NCBI GenBank assembly: GCA_035772785.1
Contig: JAOCPU010000018.1
Span: forward strand, 248,001 to 312,000
Length of the DNA stretch: 64,000 nt
Direction: 5' to 3'
From: Phlebiopsis flavidoalba
Taxonomy: Eukaryota > Basidiomycota > Agaricomycetes > Polyporales > Phanerochaetaceae
Part shown: one piece after another, positions 1 through 11,784 of the stretch
How the letters are laid out: each line of letters starts with the position of its first letter
Numbering within the stretch: position 1 is the first letter of the stretch
Program-made: the position numbers and the translations under genes
The notes under the pieces: generated by a model
The model's database searches: none
What the model was told of the DNA's origin: nothing
The model's input: only the letters and a program-made list of their open reading frames with translations

Positions 1-117
1 GAGGTGCGCTCTTTCTACTAAATGCACCAGAGGTCTCGTACTGACCGACATAATGTTTCGACAGCCATTTTCAGCAGACGATAACTACAGGTCGGCAATT
101 GCACGTTTTATCAGCGC

Positions 118-297
118 AGCCGACGTGTGCTACCGAGGACAGACCCTGCTATTGACCCCAATGCCTCGACTCCCTCGCTTGCACCGACTCTCGTGAATCC
201 CGTCTGGACCGCCCGCAATACTCATCCTCACACCGCGGGCGACTTGCAAATACAAGACATGGTAGTGACTCGTTCTTGTTTTTGGAGAAGACACATA
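118..297 (+). CDS. DUF6593-like protein, C-terminal fragment (partial at window start)
   Basis: A short stretch encodes a motif of the form HPHTAGDLQIQDMVVTRSCF, which matches the last exon of the three DUF6593 paralogues that follow (LHPRAVEMQDLVV plus a hydrophobic strand and a basic end). No earlier exons are visible before it, so this is probably the 3' end of a fourth family member whose start lies outside the window. The frame stays open to 516, but similarity stops after about position 297, so the true stop may be nearer, after a frameshift. Function unknown. The assignment rests only on similarity to the neighbours. Confidence 0.5.
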
Positions 298-855
298 GAA
301 CAAACGAGACTGAACACCAAGTTCGGGCGGACGTGTTGGGTACACCGGCGATGCGGGTTACAGGGAGCTATCGTGTCTCAAATGGGGGCGTCTAGACGCA
401 TCGAATATTCTATGCGTTCGAATGTCTGGAACTTGTATGTAAGAGTATTTTTGTCTGGAGATTGTTTGTCTGGAATGTTAATGTTCATCGCGTCTCAGAG
501 CCACAATCACTACTAGACGCTTCCCCATGGGCCCTCGCGCGCCACAGAACCGCCACGCTGTTTCCCTCTATCACGGTCGTTTCACACGCATCCTGCTCGA
601 TTACACATTCCAAGGTGGCCAATGGCCCCTGTGAATAGTTTCATTCTGCTTGTTTTCATGGCAGCGTGCGAAACTCGCGACAGGTACTACCCCTACCGGT
701 AATGCACGCCTCTGTTCACCGTTACAGGCACCTGCTGCGCATACACCCACGCTCGAGCCCCAGTGGTCTCAGGCCCACTCATAAAGCAATCCTCCTCGGA
801 TCCAATGCTCCACCCCGCCGTCTCTCTCTTGCCCTCTCGAGCTTCTCGCGACGAC

Positions 856-1647
856 ATGACCCCCACCCTCGACGCTATAACACTGACGTTCACTCCGGAC
901 AACCCCATGCAACACCACCGTCACGTCCGGACTCGGCGACGTCTTGTATAGCGTCATCACTGAACATACCAAAAAGGCGACGTTCACTCAAGTGCGGGAT
1001 GCGAATGATGAGGTCGTCGGTTCGCTCGAGTGGAGAGATGTGTTGCCCGACAAGGTGACAATCGGACACGGCAGGCCGATGTCTTTCCTGGACTGGATGA
1101 AGAAAGAGTTGGTGCCTTTTAAAGAGTGAGTGTAGATTTATTTATTTGTTCGACTTGACGTTGACGACAATTCCAAGCCAAGCCATGTTCGCAGATGATA
1201 TGGGCCGAAAATACAAATGGGTGGGAATAGGTCCGGGAGAACTATCACCGTACGCTCCATTATCACTTTTTCTCAACCTTCCTAAACAGCATACACCGTA
1301 CACAGCTTTACAGCCAAGACGATGGGTTTACAGTCCCTATTGCGAAGTATCATCGTAGCCGAAAAGTCCTTTCCTCTCAGCTACCTTCAAGTGATCCGAC
1401 AAGACTTACCGCGACACCCATGGCATCGACATACTCGCTCACGCCGACGTTGACGGAAACCCAGTCGATCACGCCGACCCTCACAGATGCCCGTTCAATC
1501 CGCTCCGTGGACACCCAGGGCCGAAGAACAGACTCTGGTCGTACGCCAGGCCGGCTCGACTTGATGCCACGAGGACAGGAGGTTATGGAGCTCGTCGTAC
1601 TGTCGGTTCTGTTCATCGAAAAAACAAAATCGTCTGCGACGCGCTGA
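856..1647 (+). CDS. DUF6593 domain protein, tandem copy 1
   Basis: The ATG at 856 opens a short N-terminal strand (ITLTFTPDNP), typical of the small fungal DUF6593 family. After one surplus base near 907 the frame continues as NTTVTSGLGDVLYSVITEH and then EVVGSLEWRDVLPDKVTIG. An intron follows at about 1127, with a second exon around 1194-1250 (DDMGRKYKWVGIGPGELS) and a last exon ending in LDLMPRGQEVMELVVLSVLF and a basic tail. The exon plan is the same as in copies 2 and 3. These proteins are about 200 residues with no known biochemical role; no signal peptide or membrane segment is seen. The frameshift is probably a sequence error, because the conserved residues continue directly in the new frame. 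Confidence 0.72.
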
Positions 1648-2158
1648 CATGGGCGATGCTACGTCCTTCATGGGGCTCTATAATGGAGTGACTCTCTCAG
1701 GGGCTTGCTGAGCTCTGTACAGGTCCGCATTTCTATACAGCAGGTTACTCTGCTTGTCCGTTTGGTAGTACTTGAATGGTAAGCAGGTGTATCCTCTCGT
1801 TGAAATTCCTCGAGCTAAAGTGAGCTCCCACAGTCGATAATTATTAGCTGCCGCCGTGGGTTACAACACCTTCGAATAATATACCTTTCGCATTGTTCAC
1901 GCTCCCCAGATTTGCCTCCAATTGTCTTGCGCGCAGTTACTGCGAAGCAGTCTCGGACCCAGCACCGACGGGGCACGGGCAGAACATGTCGGCACCACCG
2001 CAGCAATCCGGCACGTCGAAATCTACATCGACGTAGACGCCTCGTCCATCGTGACCGGTCGACTAGCGGCAATGTTTCCGCCGCAAACGGGCTATAAAAT
2101 TGCGTACACCGCATGCAAGAAGTCGAGCAGTCATACGTGCGTCCCTTCCCCTCACACA
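1648..2158. other. Intergenic region between DUF6593 copies 1 and 2
   Basis: No convincing coding sequence. It should hold the promoter of copy 2; a TATA-like stretch (gctataaaat) lies at 2090-2099, about 60 bases before the start codon of copy 2. Confidence 0.4.
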
Positions 2159-2860
2159 ATGTCAGGTTCAGACGAAACATACACGACGCTCCTATTCACC
2201 CCTGACAATCCCTGCAACACTACCATTACAGACACCGCGGATGACAGCGTATTTATACCGGGTAAAAACTGAGCTTGTGAACCGGTCGAAGTTCACAACA
2301 GTGTATGATGCGCACGATGTCGTTATTGCTAGTCTTGAATGGAGAGCAACTTTGCCCGACAAGGTGACAATCGGGAGCGGGAAAACCCACATCTATCACG
2401 AACTGGCTGAAGAAGAGACCATTCACCGAGTGCGTATTCCGTATATGTATATATCAATCATCATTCAATCGACTTCCCCGCAACCTCGCAGTGAAATGAG
2501 CTTCATGGGCGGTGATGGCTGCGAGTATACATGGATAAAGTTTGCTCCGATCCGTTCATTGGAGGTGAGCGTTGACATCTTCAAAAAATCACTGCCTCAT
2601 AGTCATACATTGCTATCAGCTACACGCCCGGGGGGCGAAGTTGCCGGTTGCCCATTACACGAGGGCAGCTGAAGGCGAGCGGGGGTCCATGCAACCCGTA
2701 GGACGGCTGAGCTTGCACCCTCGTGCTGTTGAGATGCAAGACCTCGTCGTTACCAGCCTTATTTTTTACGAAAAAAAAGAAGTTCTTCGTCAAGTACAAC
2801 AGTCAGGTCAATGCGGCTGCCATGACAGGCATCATGCTTGGCGAGATGATTAAGTCGTGA
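2159..2860 (+). CDS. DUF6593 domain protein, tandem copy 2
   Basis: The ATG at 2159 starts a frame with the family N-terminal block (LLFTPDNPCNTTITD). The frame shifts by one base near 2255 and continues as VYRVKTELVNRSKFTTVYDA and VVIASLEWRATLPDKVTIG. Exon 2, about 2495-2565, encodes GDGCEYTWIKFAPIRSLE. The last exon carries LSLHPRAVEMQDLVVTSLIF and ends basic. A run of eight A at about 2772 makes the last frame ambiguous; the alternative frame reads KKFFVKYNSQVN and stops at 2858-2860, which fits the family better than the stop at 2853. Function unknown. Same strand, order and exon plan as copies 1 and 3, which indicates tandem duplication. Confidence 0.72.
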
Positions 2861-3705
2861 TGATATGCCCGCTATTTGACGAGCTTAATATGCCCAGAGA
2901 ACAGTACGCATCCGTGATGTAGCAAAACAGCAAGTCTGATATGCAGTATGCCATCTAGACGGCGAGCAATTTGTGACCGACCACCACCAACGATCTCGTA
3001 TCAGTTTTTACCTCCTTGAATCACTAGGAACTCAGAACGCAGAGTAATACTTCAATTCGAATAGCAGCACAGCCAAGTACTCAAAGTGCTCAGACTGCCG
3101 CGCAAACCCTATTACGCACCATTCATCTCATGGAGGCTATGGAAGCTCAGGTACACACCACTCGACTAAGCACCACCTGCATTTACAGAGGTGCTTCTAA
3201 ATTTATGGATTGGACCACCTTTACGCATAATGATGTTGGTAGGTGCCGCTGTCACCACTGATCACGAGGAAATAATAAAAAGGTCGCATCCGGGTGGCGA
3301 GAGAACATGTAGATTTCGACTACTAGGCAGCTAATGCGAGTGATTATGGATTAGAGCTGGATGTGCCACAATGTGACCATGTCAAATACGTGTGCCCTCG
3401 ACGGAAGTGGATGTAGACGGGTGGCGAGCGCTGAACGTGAACAGTGCTAGTCAATGCGGAGACAAAGTTTAAGGTGCTCTTCGAACTGCTGCGCGGGGCT
3501 AGGGCCAGAATGACACTTACATACTGCACCCACAGCTTGCAATGATCCGATCGCGGGGTGGGCAATGCGGTATGAGGCGTGAATGGTACAATACAAGTCG
3601 AGACGAATTTGGTAAATGGCTGTGTCTGGTCCTCGATCTTGATAAATGGAGATGTGCATACAAGGCTAACTTCAGCTCTACCTGCACCTTTACTAGCGTT
3701 TTCAG
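2861..3705. other. Intergenic region between DUF6593 copies 2 and 3
   Basis: Only short unsupported frames on either strand. Nothing recognised apart from the presumed promoter of copy 3. At about 845 bases this is longer than the 511-base spacer before copy 2. Confidence 0.4.
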
Positions 3706-4469
3706 ATGGCTTCACAGTCAAACGAAATAACCACCTTCACCTTCACACCCGACAATCCTTCGAAACACCACGATTACTGCGTCGAATGGAGATCTTTTGT
3801 ATACTGTCTCGACTGAGCACGGGAGACGAACTATCACCAGTGTATACGACAAGTACGGAGTGGTCATTGCCACGCTAGAATGGCACGATAACCTCTCCGA
3901 CCAAGTAACGTTTCATGATGGCCCAAAGCAAGCCTATTCAGATTGGATGAAAAAGAGCCACATGCCATTCAAAGAGTGAGTATATGTGCTAGGTATGCAA
4001 CATGATTGGAAATGCTGACGGTTATGAAACTTTTCTAGCGAGCTCTCTGTGAAGGATGATCAAGGCATCAAGTACAAGTGGAAGGGTCTCGCACCTAGCC
4101 GCACAATCGAGGTAGGTTATGGCATATAAATGAGATAGCACTGTATCATATTGCCCATCTGTGATCATTAGATGTACGGTCCCGACGATAATACACCACG
4201 CTGCGATAGCAAGATACACGAGGACATACCGGAAGCCCGCTCCTGATGCCACTGGGAGTGGCAGGCCTAGCTTCATTCGCACTCCGGGGGAACTGGCGTT
4301 ACTCCCACGGGCCATGGAAGTGCAAGACCTCGTCGTGGTCAGCCTGCTATTTGAAGAGAAACAGCACCGGGACAAGTATGGAGGTGGGATGGGAGATAGT
4401 GGGATGTTGGCTGGAATGATGGGACACCGATGTGATTTTTCTCTCGTGACAGATGGACTTCAAATTTGA
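3706..4469 (+). CDS. DUF6593 domain protein, tandem copy 3
   Basis: The ATG at 3706 gives the N-terminal block ITTFTFTPDNPS. One extra base near 3760 shifts the frame, after which NTTITASNGDLLYTVSTEH and YGVVIATLEWHDNLSDQVTF follow in register with copies 1 and 2. The intron begins with gtgagtat at about 3976. Exon 2 holds ELSVKDDQGIKYKWKGLAPS, and the last exon holds GELALLPRAMEVQDLVVVSL followed by an acidic/basic tail rich in Gly and Met (GGGMGDSGMLAGMMG). This Gly/Met end is similar in style to other DUF6593 proteins and is best preserved in this copy. Function unknown. Confidence 0.75.
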
Positions 4470-5099
4470 ATCGAACCCGATGTATAGGCCAATCGTCGTA
4501 TATTTGGATTTCTGCAGGACCGAAACTCATCGTTGAATTCGCTATACAAATTGATTATAGGTTGCGATTCGTCTTGGGATGGAGAGGGACCGGTTTTGCC
4601 ACACCGGGTGACGTGGCGGGCAAACCGTACAATACTCTCGTCAAGCGGGTTCAAGAAAGGTACGCTGAGCCCGCATTTTGGAGGGCGAGTAATGATGAGA
4701 CCCGATTGCACATATGAATGTTTTGATGAAGCTACAGGAAGGTCAAGTTGTCAGCGCTACAAGCGGAGAGAATCAGGCTTTTTTTGCACACGTCAGGAGT
4801 ACGACACCCGCATTTCTTCACGGTAGGACTATAGGTCTGCTGAACTGTGTAAGTCTGGCTTTAAACACCCAGGACGACGAATCAACGCACCAATAAAGAG
4901 CATGTTTCGCCGCCGCGCATTGGATATCAAGGATATTGCCACGTTTTCCGTCTCAGAAGAAACAGTACCTTCGCGGGTACAGAGAATACGTTTTGGGGAT
5001 CAGCACAACAAGTGCCCTGAAGAATGTTTTGAACAGTAGATTGGTCAGTTATAAACTGTTTAACATGAAAATTACTGCACGACTTGGCATCCGAAGAAT
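4470..5099. other. Region between DUF6593 copy 3 and acetate kinase
   Basis: Convergent 3' space between a plus-strand and a minus-strand gene. Short overlapping frames exist on both strands but none shows a family motif. The last codons of the acetate kinase may reach into its right edge. Confidence 0.35.
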
Positions 5100-6713
5100 T
5101 GGCCCTCAAGTTTTCCGTCCAGAATTTCCTCTCAAGGGCACATTGCCTTGCCATTTCCACCTATGGATACGATGAGTCGCTGCCAGAGGGGGGTGGCTTC
5201 AACGACTGCAAGACTAGACATACCTGTTCATCTGTTTGACATACCAGAACTTTGTGATCCTGAGTATGGCGGCCCAATATCGACAACCACTTCGTCTTTC
5301 TCGTTCGCAGCCATGTTGTTCTGCGTGTTCAAGCCAAAGCCGATACACACCATTTATCGCCACCACAGCCTCTCTCAGCTCGGACACTTTTCTCGCCGAT
5401 GCCACCGAGCGAACACTAGTGCGTCCACCCGACCACCGAGCTTAAGGTAATACGCTCCGACAGGAAATCGACGATGCGGTCAACAAATAGATCAAACGCA
5501 AGTTTCCACTTTGCTTCGTCATCGCTCGCTGTCCCGCGTGCCACCCTTTATTCTTCATTCTCCTTCATGCGGCGCAGTGATTTCGCCGAAATCTGTCGTG
5601 CCTGTGTGAGGCTCTTCCATCCGCTCTTCTTGTTCAGTATCTCCTCTGCCAGGGTAACATGAACGTCCACGGCCTGGTTTCTGTCATGACTCATACGACC
5701 CGCCACGATTCGTGTAGTGGAAAATGAGGGACGGATCAACGACACCAGAGCAGAGTCGCGCCGGGGAGACCGCTGACGGGTGTGTGAGGCCCATCGAAGT
5801 GTCAATGGATTTGCCTTGCTTGATGGCGCAGACTGAAAGCTCCGGATCCGAGATGCATGACGATGAGATTGAGGGTACTGGAGTCCTGAGTTCAACATCC
5901 GTGAGGAGAGACTCATAAATTCAGAGCAAACAACACACTTGTGTGCAGAAACTGAGAGACAGGCGCGTAAGATGTATCCATCTGCGTCGGTGGGATGAGG
6001 ATTTCGATCAAGTATTGAGCATTTTTTCATACTTACAACTCAGACCATGAAAGCCCATACTTCTTGAGACCTCTTTCCCTAGCAACCGCTTGGTCGATCG
6101 CATAGCTCGCGACGTGGTCCGGATACTTCGATGGAATGAGGTATCAAAGTATGCGATGGACTGCACCCTGGGAAGAGCATCTATGCACGCCTTCATTACT
6201 GAAAGCGCAGCGCCGTTGTGTCTGAGCAAATCGCAAGTCAGATTTGTAGCATAAGAGGCATATCATACTTACAGAGGCGCGAGGTCGGTCAAGCGTTCGA
6301 TGTACTCGTAGCTCTCGTGGTTAATGACACAAGGAGGCTCGAAACAGTCTCCTCCATGCACCACCCGATGACACACATGCGTTTATCTGGGAGCTGTCAA
6401 TACGAGCCTCCCGCTTCAAATAGTCCAGAAAGTGTGGAGAATGCGCTGGTATGGTCATTGATTGACTCTATGTGCTCCTTCTTGGCTTCGCGTCCGGAGT
6501 CGTGAGATGCGGCGGCGAGTGAAAAAGAGAATGATGCCGGTGGGGAAGAGATGTCTGTGATGTTCGATACCAGTAGAAGCTCAACTGGGTCTTTGATTTG
6601 CCCAAGGAGGTATACGCCGCGGATGCAAGGCAGTAAAGAGATATCTTCAAAGAAGAAGAGCCGGCATTGACGGCAAGAATTAGGCCCTTGCGAGAAGTCG
6701 TTCGCTCAGACAT
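5100..6713 (-). CDS. ack: Acetate kinase
   Basis: Acetate kinase (ASKHA fold) interconverts acetyl phosphate plus ADP with acetate plus ATP, in fungi as the partner of phosphoketolase. The start at 6713 gives MSERTTSRKGLILAVNAGSS, the phosphate-binding N-terminus. Then come HNGAALSVMKACIDALP and IAYFDTSFHRSI, a GFHGLS motif near 6045, IVAGRMSHDRNQAVDVHVTL near 5690, a VDALVFAGGIGEKS nucleotide-binding block near 5420, and a C-terminus with KVLVCQTDEQ and EMARQCALERKFW. A clear intron lies at 6222-6272. At least four single-base shifts break the frame (near 6045, 6105, 5420 and 5260), but family residues persist on both sides, so errors are likelier than decay. The exact stop is uncertain, near 5106. 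The phosphoketolase gene for the previous pathway step is 14 kb away on the same strand. Confidence 0.9.
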
Positions 6714-8183
6714 ATTGACGGTAAGGTCTAGAATATGAGGCTGATACAAATCTATGTTTATCAAAAGATGGCGAGGCTGTGACTATATGCCACTCACCTT
6801 TGCCCAGGTTATCGACCGTTTGAGAAGGTTCGAAGACCAAACTGTTCCGTGTCTTGAAGCTCGAAGATTTGTAGGCTGCTCGCGGGAGTTGCTAGGCCGA
6901 GCAGTTGGAGGAAGGCAGCTTGTTAAGAAAAGCGGTGAGCATTTACGCGCGTAGAAGTGCCTAAAAGACATTGAGGTCATTGGTAATATTCTTCTGGCAC
7001 GGTGCTGAACTGAAGCGGAGACAGAGTGACGTCGACGGGGTCGACGCGTAGACGCCGAACGAGCGGATCACTTCGTCTCACGTGGAGGCCATGCGCTGGC
7101 GCGGGACCCAACTCCGACTCACAGTCATATATTTTCTTGTTACTCCCCCGTATCCTTTGAATTGACTGCTTTAGCTGCTGAAACGTGCACATGTTTTCCA
7201 TCGTAACAACGGCAAGAAGCTACACATACTCACTGGTCTCAACTCGCGTCATTTTGTAGAAATTTCACCCCTTCACTTTGAATAGCGAAGAATGGTAAGA
7301 CCTACAGGCTCGAGTGCTCTGTGGATACCGGCGCAGCATAATGGCAGCCCTGCGACCCAAACCGTACATTTTGGACGAAATTTGCGACGGCGAAAACGGA
7401 TAGCGTTGGCCACGGGAATTGGTCCTCACTCGAGATTACTCATATGTCAGTGAGTTCCTGCACTTTTCTGCAGGAGTGCATTGAATGCGAGTGATTGACG
7501 ATTAGTTTTGTGTCTGAACTCGGCAAGATGAAACTATGCTGTAGCAGCCTCTGATGGCCATTCTAGGCGTGTGCGGCGTACGTCTAATCGTACGTTTGTG
7601 TTCACATCCCCCCCCCCCCTCTTCAATGTGGAGGGTTGTGCACAGCCTATCCTACGAGATGAGATTCTGTGTGAAAGTGAGGAAGTTCCTGGGCCTCCGA
7701 TCGAGATCCAAGGCTATGCAAGATCACAGTCGAATTGTATGCGAGGCAACAACGTCAGTTGCAAGCTCGGGGTTGAAGCTGAACACTTCAGCTACCGCCG
7801 ACGAATGCTCTTTAACTCATCTAGTGCCACATTCCGAGGCTATGCCAAAGCAACATCATACCCAGGAACGCATCTTGCCCAATTGCTGGCATGATGTTTT
7901 TAGCTATCGCGCGTCGAGCTGTTAGATTTCGGCTTGGTGTCGGCCAGGAAGTGGCTAGGCCAGACACGAATTGTTCTGCGACAATGACACCTATCGCCGG
8001 CTCGACATATGGGTCCCTATCATGGTGAGTTGCTCCCTTTATGATAACGCTGGTACTGACGGAATAAACACAGGTACAATGTTCACATGCTCTTCTATCT
8101 AGACGCTCCCGTCCAGCACAAATGACTAGACCACTAAGCCTCGGACGCGGTTGACCCAGCCTTTCCCACGCTGGAGGGTATAA
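6714..8183. other. Long intergenic region between acetate kinase and amine oxidase
   Basis: Two divergent promoters are expected here. Weak frames occur (for example a plus-strand frame at 7571-7894), but none has a recognisable motif. A run of 12 C lies at 7608-7619. The promoter of the amine oxidase has a TATA-like ggtataag at 8178-8185. Confidence 0.4.
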
Positions 8184-8230
8184 GTAAGAACCACTGTGAT
8201 CGTATGATAAGTCAGCCCTGACTGCCGCAG
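8184..8230 (+). other. Putative 5' UTR intron of amine oxidase gene
   Basis: GTAAGA at 8184 and CCGCAG ending at 8230 bracket 47 bases that stop two bases before the start codon at 8233. Length and borders match the coding introns in this window. Needs transcript support. Confidence 0.4.
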
Positions 8231-8232
8231 CT

Positions 8233-11200
8233 ATGCACGAGGGCTACGAGCTGCTGAAAGACACCGGCGAGCTGGGAGCCCCTGCTCTCGTCCGAAAACG
8301 AGGCCGTCGTGCTGTCTTCAGTCTGGTCATCGCCGGTGCTATTCTCCTATCTACCTTTTACGCTTTCTGGCCTAAGGTTCAGTGGCACGAGGAATCAACC
8401 TGCCAATCCCCATCCGCCCGCCGCTGCGCTTGAATCGACGTCTTCTCAGACATCGCTCAAGCAATGTGCGGCACAACCCATCAATCCCTCAGCCCGCCAA
8501 AGCCCCCGGCACCAGTGAATCTCTGGGCATCGCTCACAGTGGACGAGACTGTCCAGATCTCTAGCTGGCTCAACGATTCCGCTCGTGATCTCAACCTCAC
8601 TTCCGCAGGAGTTGCAACCCTATCCGACAACTTGATATTCCACATTGAGGCATGGCGGCCCTCCAAGGCCGACGCGCTTCATTATCTCGATTTCTCCCAG
8701 CAAAAGCTCTCTACCCGAACGCTATGCTAGGGTCACCATTTGAACACGGAGCTCGCCCCCCAGGAAGAGGGAGGTCCTGTCGTTAAGGACTACTTGGTGG
8801 GCCCTCTGCCAATCAGCGACAAAACCTCGATGCGTGTCCTCAACGAGATCTATCACCGCGACGAGATCCCCTTCAAACGCCCGTGGATTTGCCATCCCGA
8901 CGGAGCTCACACCCCTCTTGATGTCCTACATGCCGCGTCTTGCGCATGTAACTCAGGCAAGTCTCAATTTTGTCACCAGTCTTATTTTTGCTAATAATAC
9001 TGGTATAGGACCTATTCGAAGGTGTTGCCCTAGGCCTAGACAACGACACACTCATTGCTGGTGCTAGCGGCCCTCTCAGTTTCGATGGATCCTTTCCGTC
9101 GCACCTGGGTTTCTTGGCGCCGAAACGTTCCTGGCCCTTGGCTGCATCCCGTCAACTTCTTCCAATACGTCGATTTCTCCGGCACAGACCCTAGCCAGTG
9201 GAGGCTCATCAAGGTGGGCGTAGCCGTCTTACCTACTGTGATAAGCCTCGCTCATGACTTCCGCCATTAGCTCGTGTACAACCACCAGGTCTTTGCCACC
9301 GTCGATGAGTTCTTGGAAGCCTACCAGAACGGTACCCTGCGTCGCCTGCCATCTCGCCCCGACCAGACGTCTGACACGGAGTGGACGACTCGTCACCGCC
9401 AGCCCCAAGACTGCACCTCGGGATCTTGATCATCTTCCCGGGCCGCGCCAGGTCTCCTTTGCGGGGTTGAGATTCCGGGTTAACAAGGCACTCCAGTATG
9501 TCAGCTGGATGGGCTGGGGCGTATACCTCGGCTTCGATAGGGATATGGGCCTGAGTCTCTGGGATATCCGCTTCCTTGGAGACAGAATCGCTTATGAGGT
9601 TCGTACAACACTCGGTCCTTCGTTTGGGACGGTGAAAATTAATTCGTTTTCCAGATCTCGCCCCAGGAAGCTATGGCTCAATACGGTTGGTAGCGCTCCG
9701 CCTTGGAAGCATGTGTCGCGCGCTAACACCCCTCACGAACAGCCGGAAATGATCCCATGCAGACTACCACCGCCTGGCTTGATCGCTTTTTCGGAATGGT
9801 AAGATTTTCCCGTTCGTCGTAGTTCTGTCCAAATTAACCCGATGCTCAGGGCTCCGCTGTCCGCGATATGATTCCAGGCTACGATTGCCCTTACGAAGCG
9901 GTATACTTCCCCGCCACAACTCACACCAGCATTGGAAGTATCACTCGAGAGCGGGCAATCTGCGTGTTCGAACACGACACTGCTCGTACCCATCACCCGT
10001 CACACGGGGTACCACGATGGCGAGTTTGGTGCTGTGAAGGGCTATGTTCTGACGATCCGCAGTGTCTCGACTGTTGGAAAGTGAGCACGTTTTGTTCTTG
10101 CTACCTTTCCGGAGTCCTCGAGCTGAAAAAACGTTACATTCTAGCTATGACTATCGTGAGTACCAATAGTTGACGACTTCAATGACACTAACTCAGTGGA
10201 TATCTCGCTATTGCTGCAGTGGTATGGGATCTTTGAACAAGGTATCCGTTGTTGTTGACAGACTCTTCCTAGTTCGACTACATGTTCCACACCGACGGAA
10301 CCATCGAGGTCCGAGTTTCGGCATCCGGTTACCTTCAAGGAGGTTTCTGGGAGCCGTCTCAGACTGGTTATGGTGCTGCCATCCGTGACACAACTAGTAT
10401 GAATCGCTCGTATCACCTGAAGTGTATGGATCTCCACTAACGTTTCCACGCATTTTAGTGGGGTCTCTGCACGACCACGTCATCAACTTTAAGGTTGATC
10501 TGGACGTTGTCGGCACGAGCAACTCGCTGCTCTTCACTCACACGGATCAAGAAGAGGTCGAACAACCCTGGTTCGACGAGGACTGGGGCCAGACTGTCAT
10601 TCAACAGAAGATCACCCGCGATTACATCGACAACGAGAACAACGCGCTGCTCAAGTTCCCGCACAACTTCCAGGGCGGCTACTCCTTCGTGAACAAGGAG
10701 AAACTGAACAGGTGGGACATCCCCCGTGGATATGCTATCCACCCTGGCTACTCGCCCGTCCACAACGTGCGTCCGATTATACGTCTACTTATGAATCATG
10801 CCCTAAAATACCCGTGTAGACTGTTTGTTGGGTCTAAGCGTCTTCTGAACAATGCCAACTGGGCTCGCTACAATCTTGCCGTTTCTCGTCGCAAAGAGAC
10901 CGAGCCTACCTCGAGTAGCATGTGGAACATGAATTTACCTGGCTTGCCTATGGTCGACTTCCACGAGTTTCTTCGATGGCGAGAACATCACCCAAGAGGA
11001 CCTGGTAGCCTGGATCAACATCGGCATGCACCACTTGGTTAGCTCGATGTTATCAATGTGCAAGCTGCCTCTAACATCCTATTCTCAGCCCCAAGCCGAA
11101 GACGCGCCTAACACGCGCACTAACCTTGCTACGTCCAGCTTCTTCTTGACTCCTCTCAACTACTTCGAGTCAGACGTGTCGATGGACTCCATCAACGCGA

Positions 11201-11413
11201 TCCCTCCTCACCTCGCCCAAGGAGCCCGGCGCTCCCTACGTCTACGACGACTATGGTGTGAAGCCCGCGCACTGTATCCCAGATGAGATCCCTCCGTTCG
11301 AGTACTCGGGTCTGTCAGCGTTTGGCCTGGATGGTAAGCTGGCGCCGCCCGCGAGTGGCGAGGACCTGAGGAAGGCGGCGGAGTTATATCATCGTATTAA
11401 ATTAGAGCTTTAA
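8233..11413 (+). CDS. Copper amine oxidase, N-terminally membrane-anchored
   Basis: Copper/topaquinone amine oxidase oxidises primary amines to aldehydes, releasing ammonia and hydrogen peroxide. The N-terminus is a basic cytosolic stretch followed by a hydrophobic anchor (VFSLVIAGAILLSTFYAFWP, residues about 28-47), so it is probably a type II membrane protein or secreted. Family landmarks: FRVNKALQYVSWMGWGVYLG, then DCPYEAVYFPATTHTSIG with the catalytic Asp, then SVSTVGNYDY formed across an intron at 10081-10144; its first Tyr (codon 10146-10148) is the topaquinone precursor. Copper ligands are the His-X-His of GSLHDHVINFKVDLDV (near 10465) and the His of MHHLPQAEDAPNT. The end is an in-frame TAA at 11411-11413. 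Frameshifts occur near 8400, 8720, 9340 and 9990. Exons around 10156-10275 are not fully resolved. Confidence 0.9.
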
Positions 11414-11784
11414 AGGGCGATGGATAGTGAACGTTCTATAAAACACACTCTATACAGTGTATCGATACAATTTAAAGCGACTGTTTCTACCCGATGATCT
11501 ACAAGGGGATAATAAACTCTAAGTCCATATTCTAAAGGTCCGTAGTCCGTGGTACACGTAGGTAGTTTTTGTCGTGGAGCCCGAGCTCACTTGAGAAACT
11601 TTTCGAGCAGCCCGAATTTACGCGGCCACAAAGCTGAGGGTCTTGTAGGAGATGAGCATGTGTTGCAGTTCGGATATTTCGAACGTACCGCGTTGGTTCC
11701 GTTACAGGATCCTTCACCATTTAGGGCGAAAACCCCAGTTGATGTTGAATAAACAACCGGAGCCAGCAAGGCTGTGAGATGTCA
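11414..11784. other. 3' intergenic region after amine oxidase
   Basis: Convergent space between the amine oxidase and a possible minus-strand gene. AT-rich stretches such as aataaa-like sequence near 11509 could serve in polyadenylation. Nothing else seen. Confidence 0.3.
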
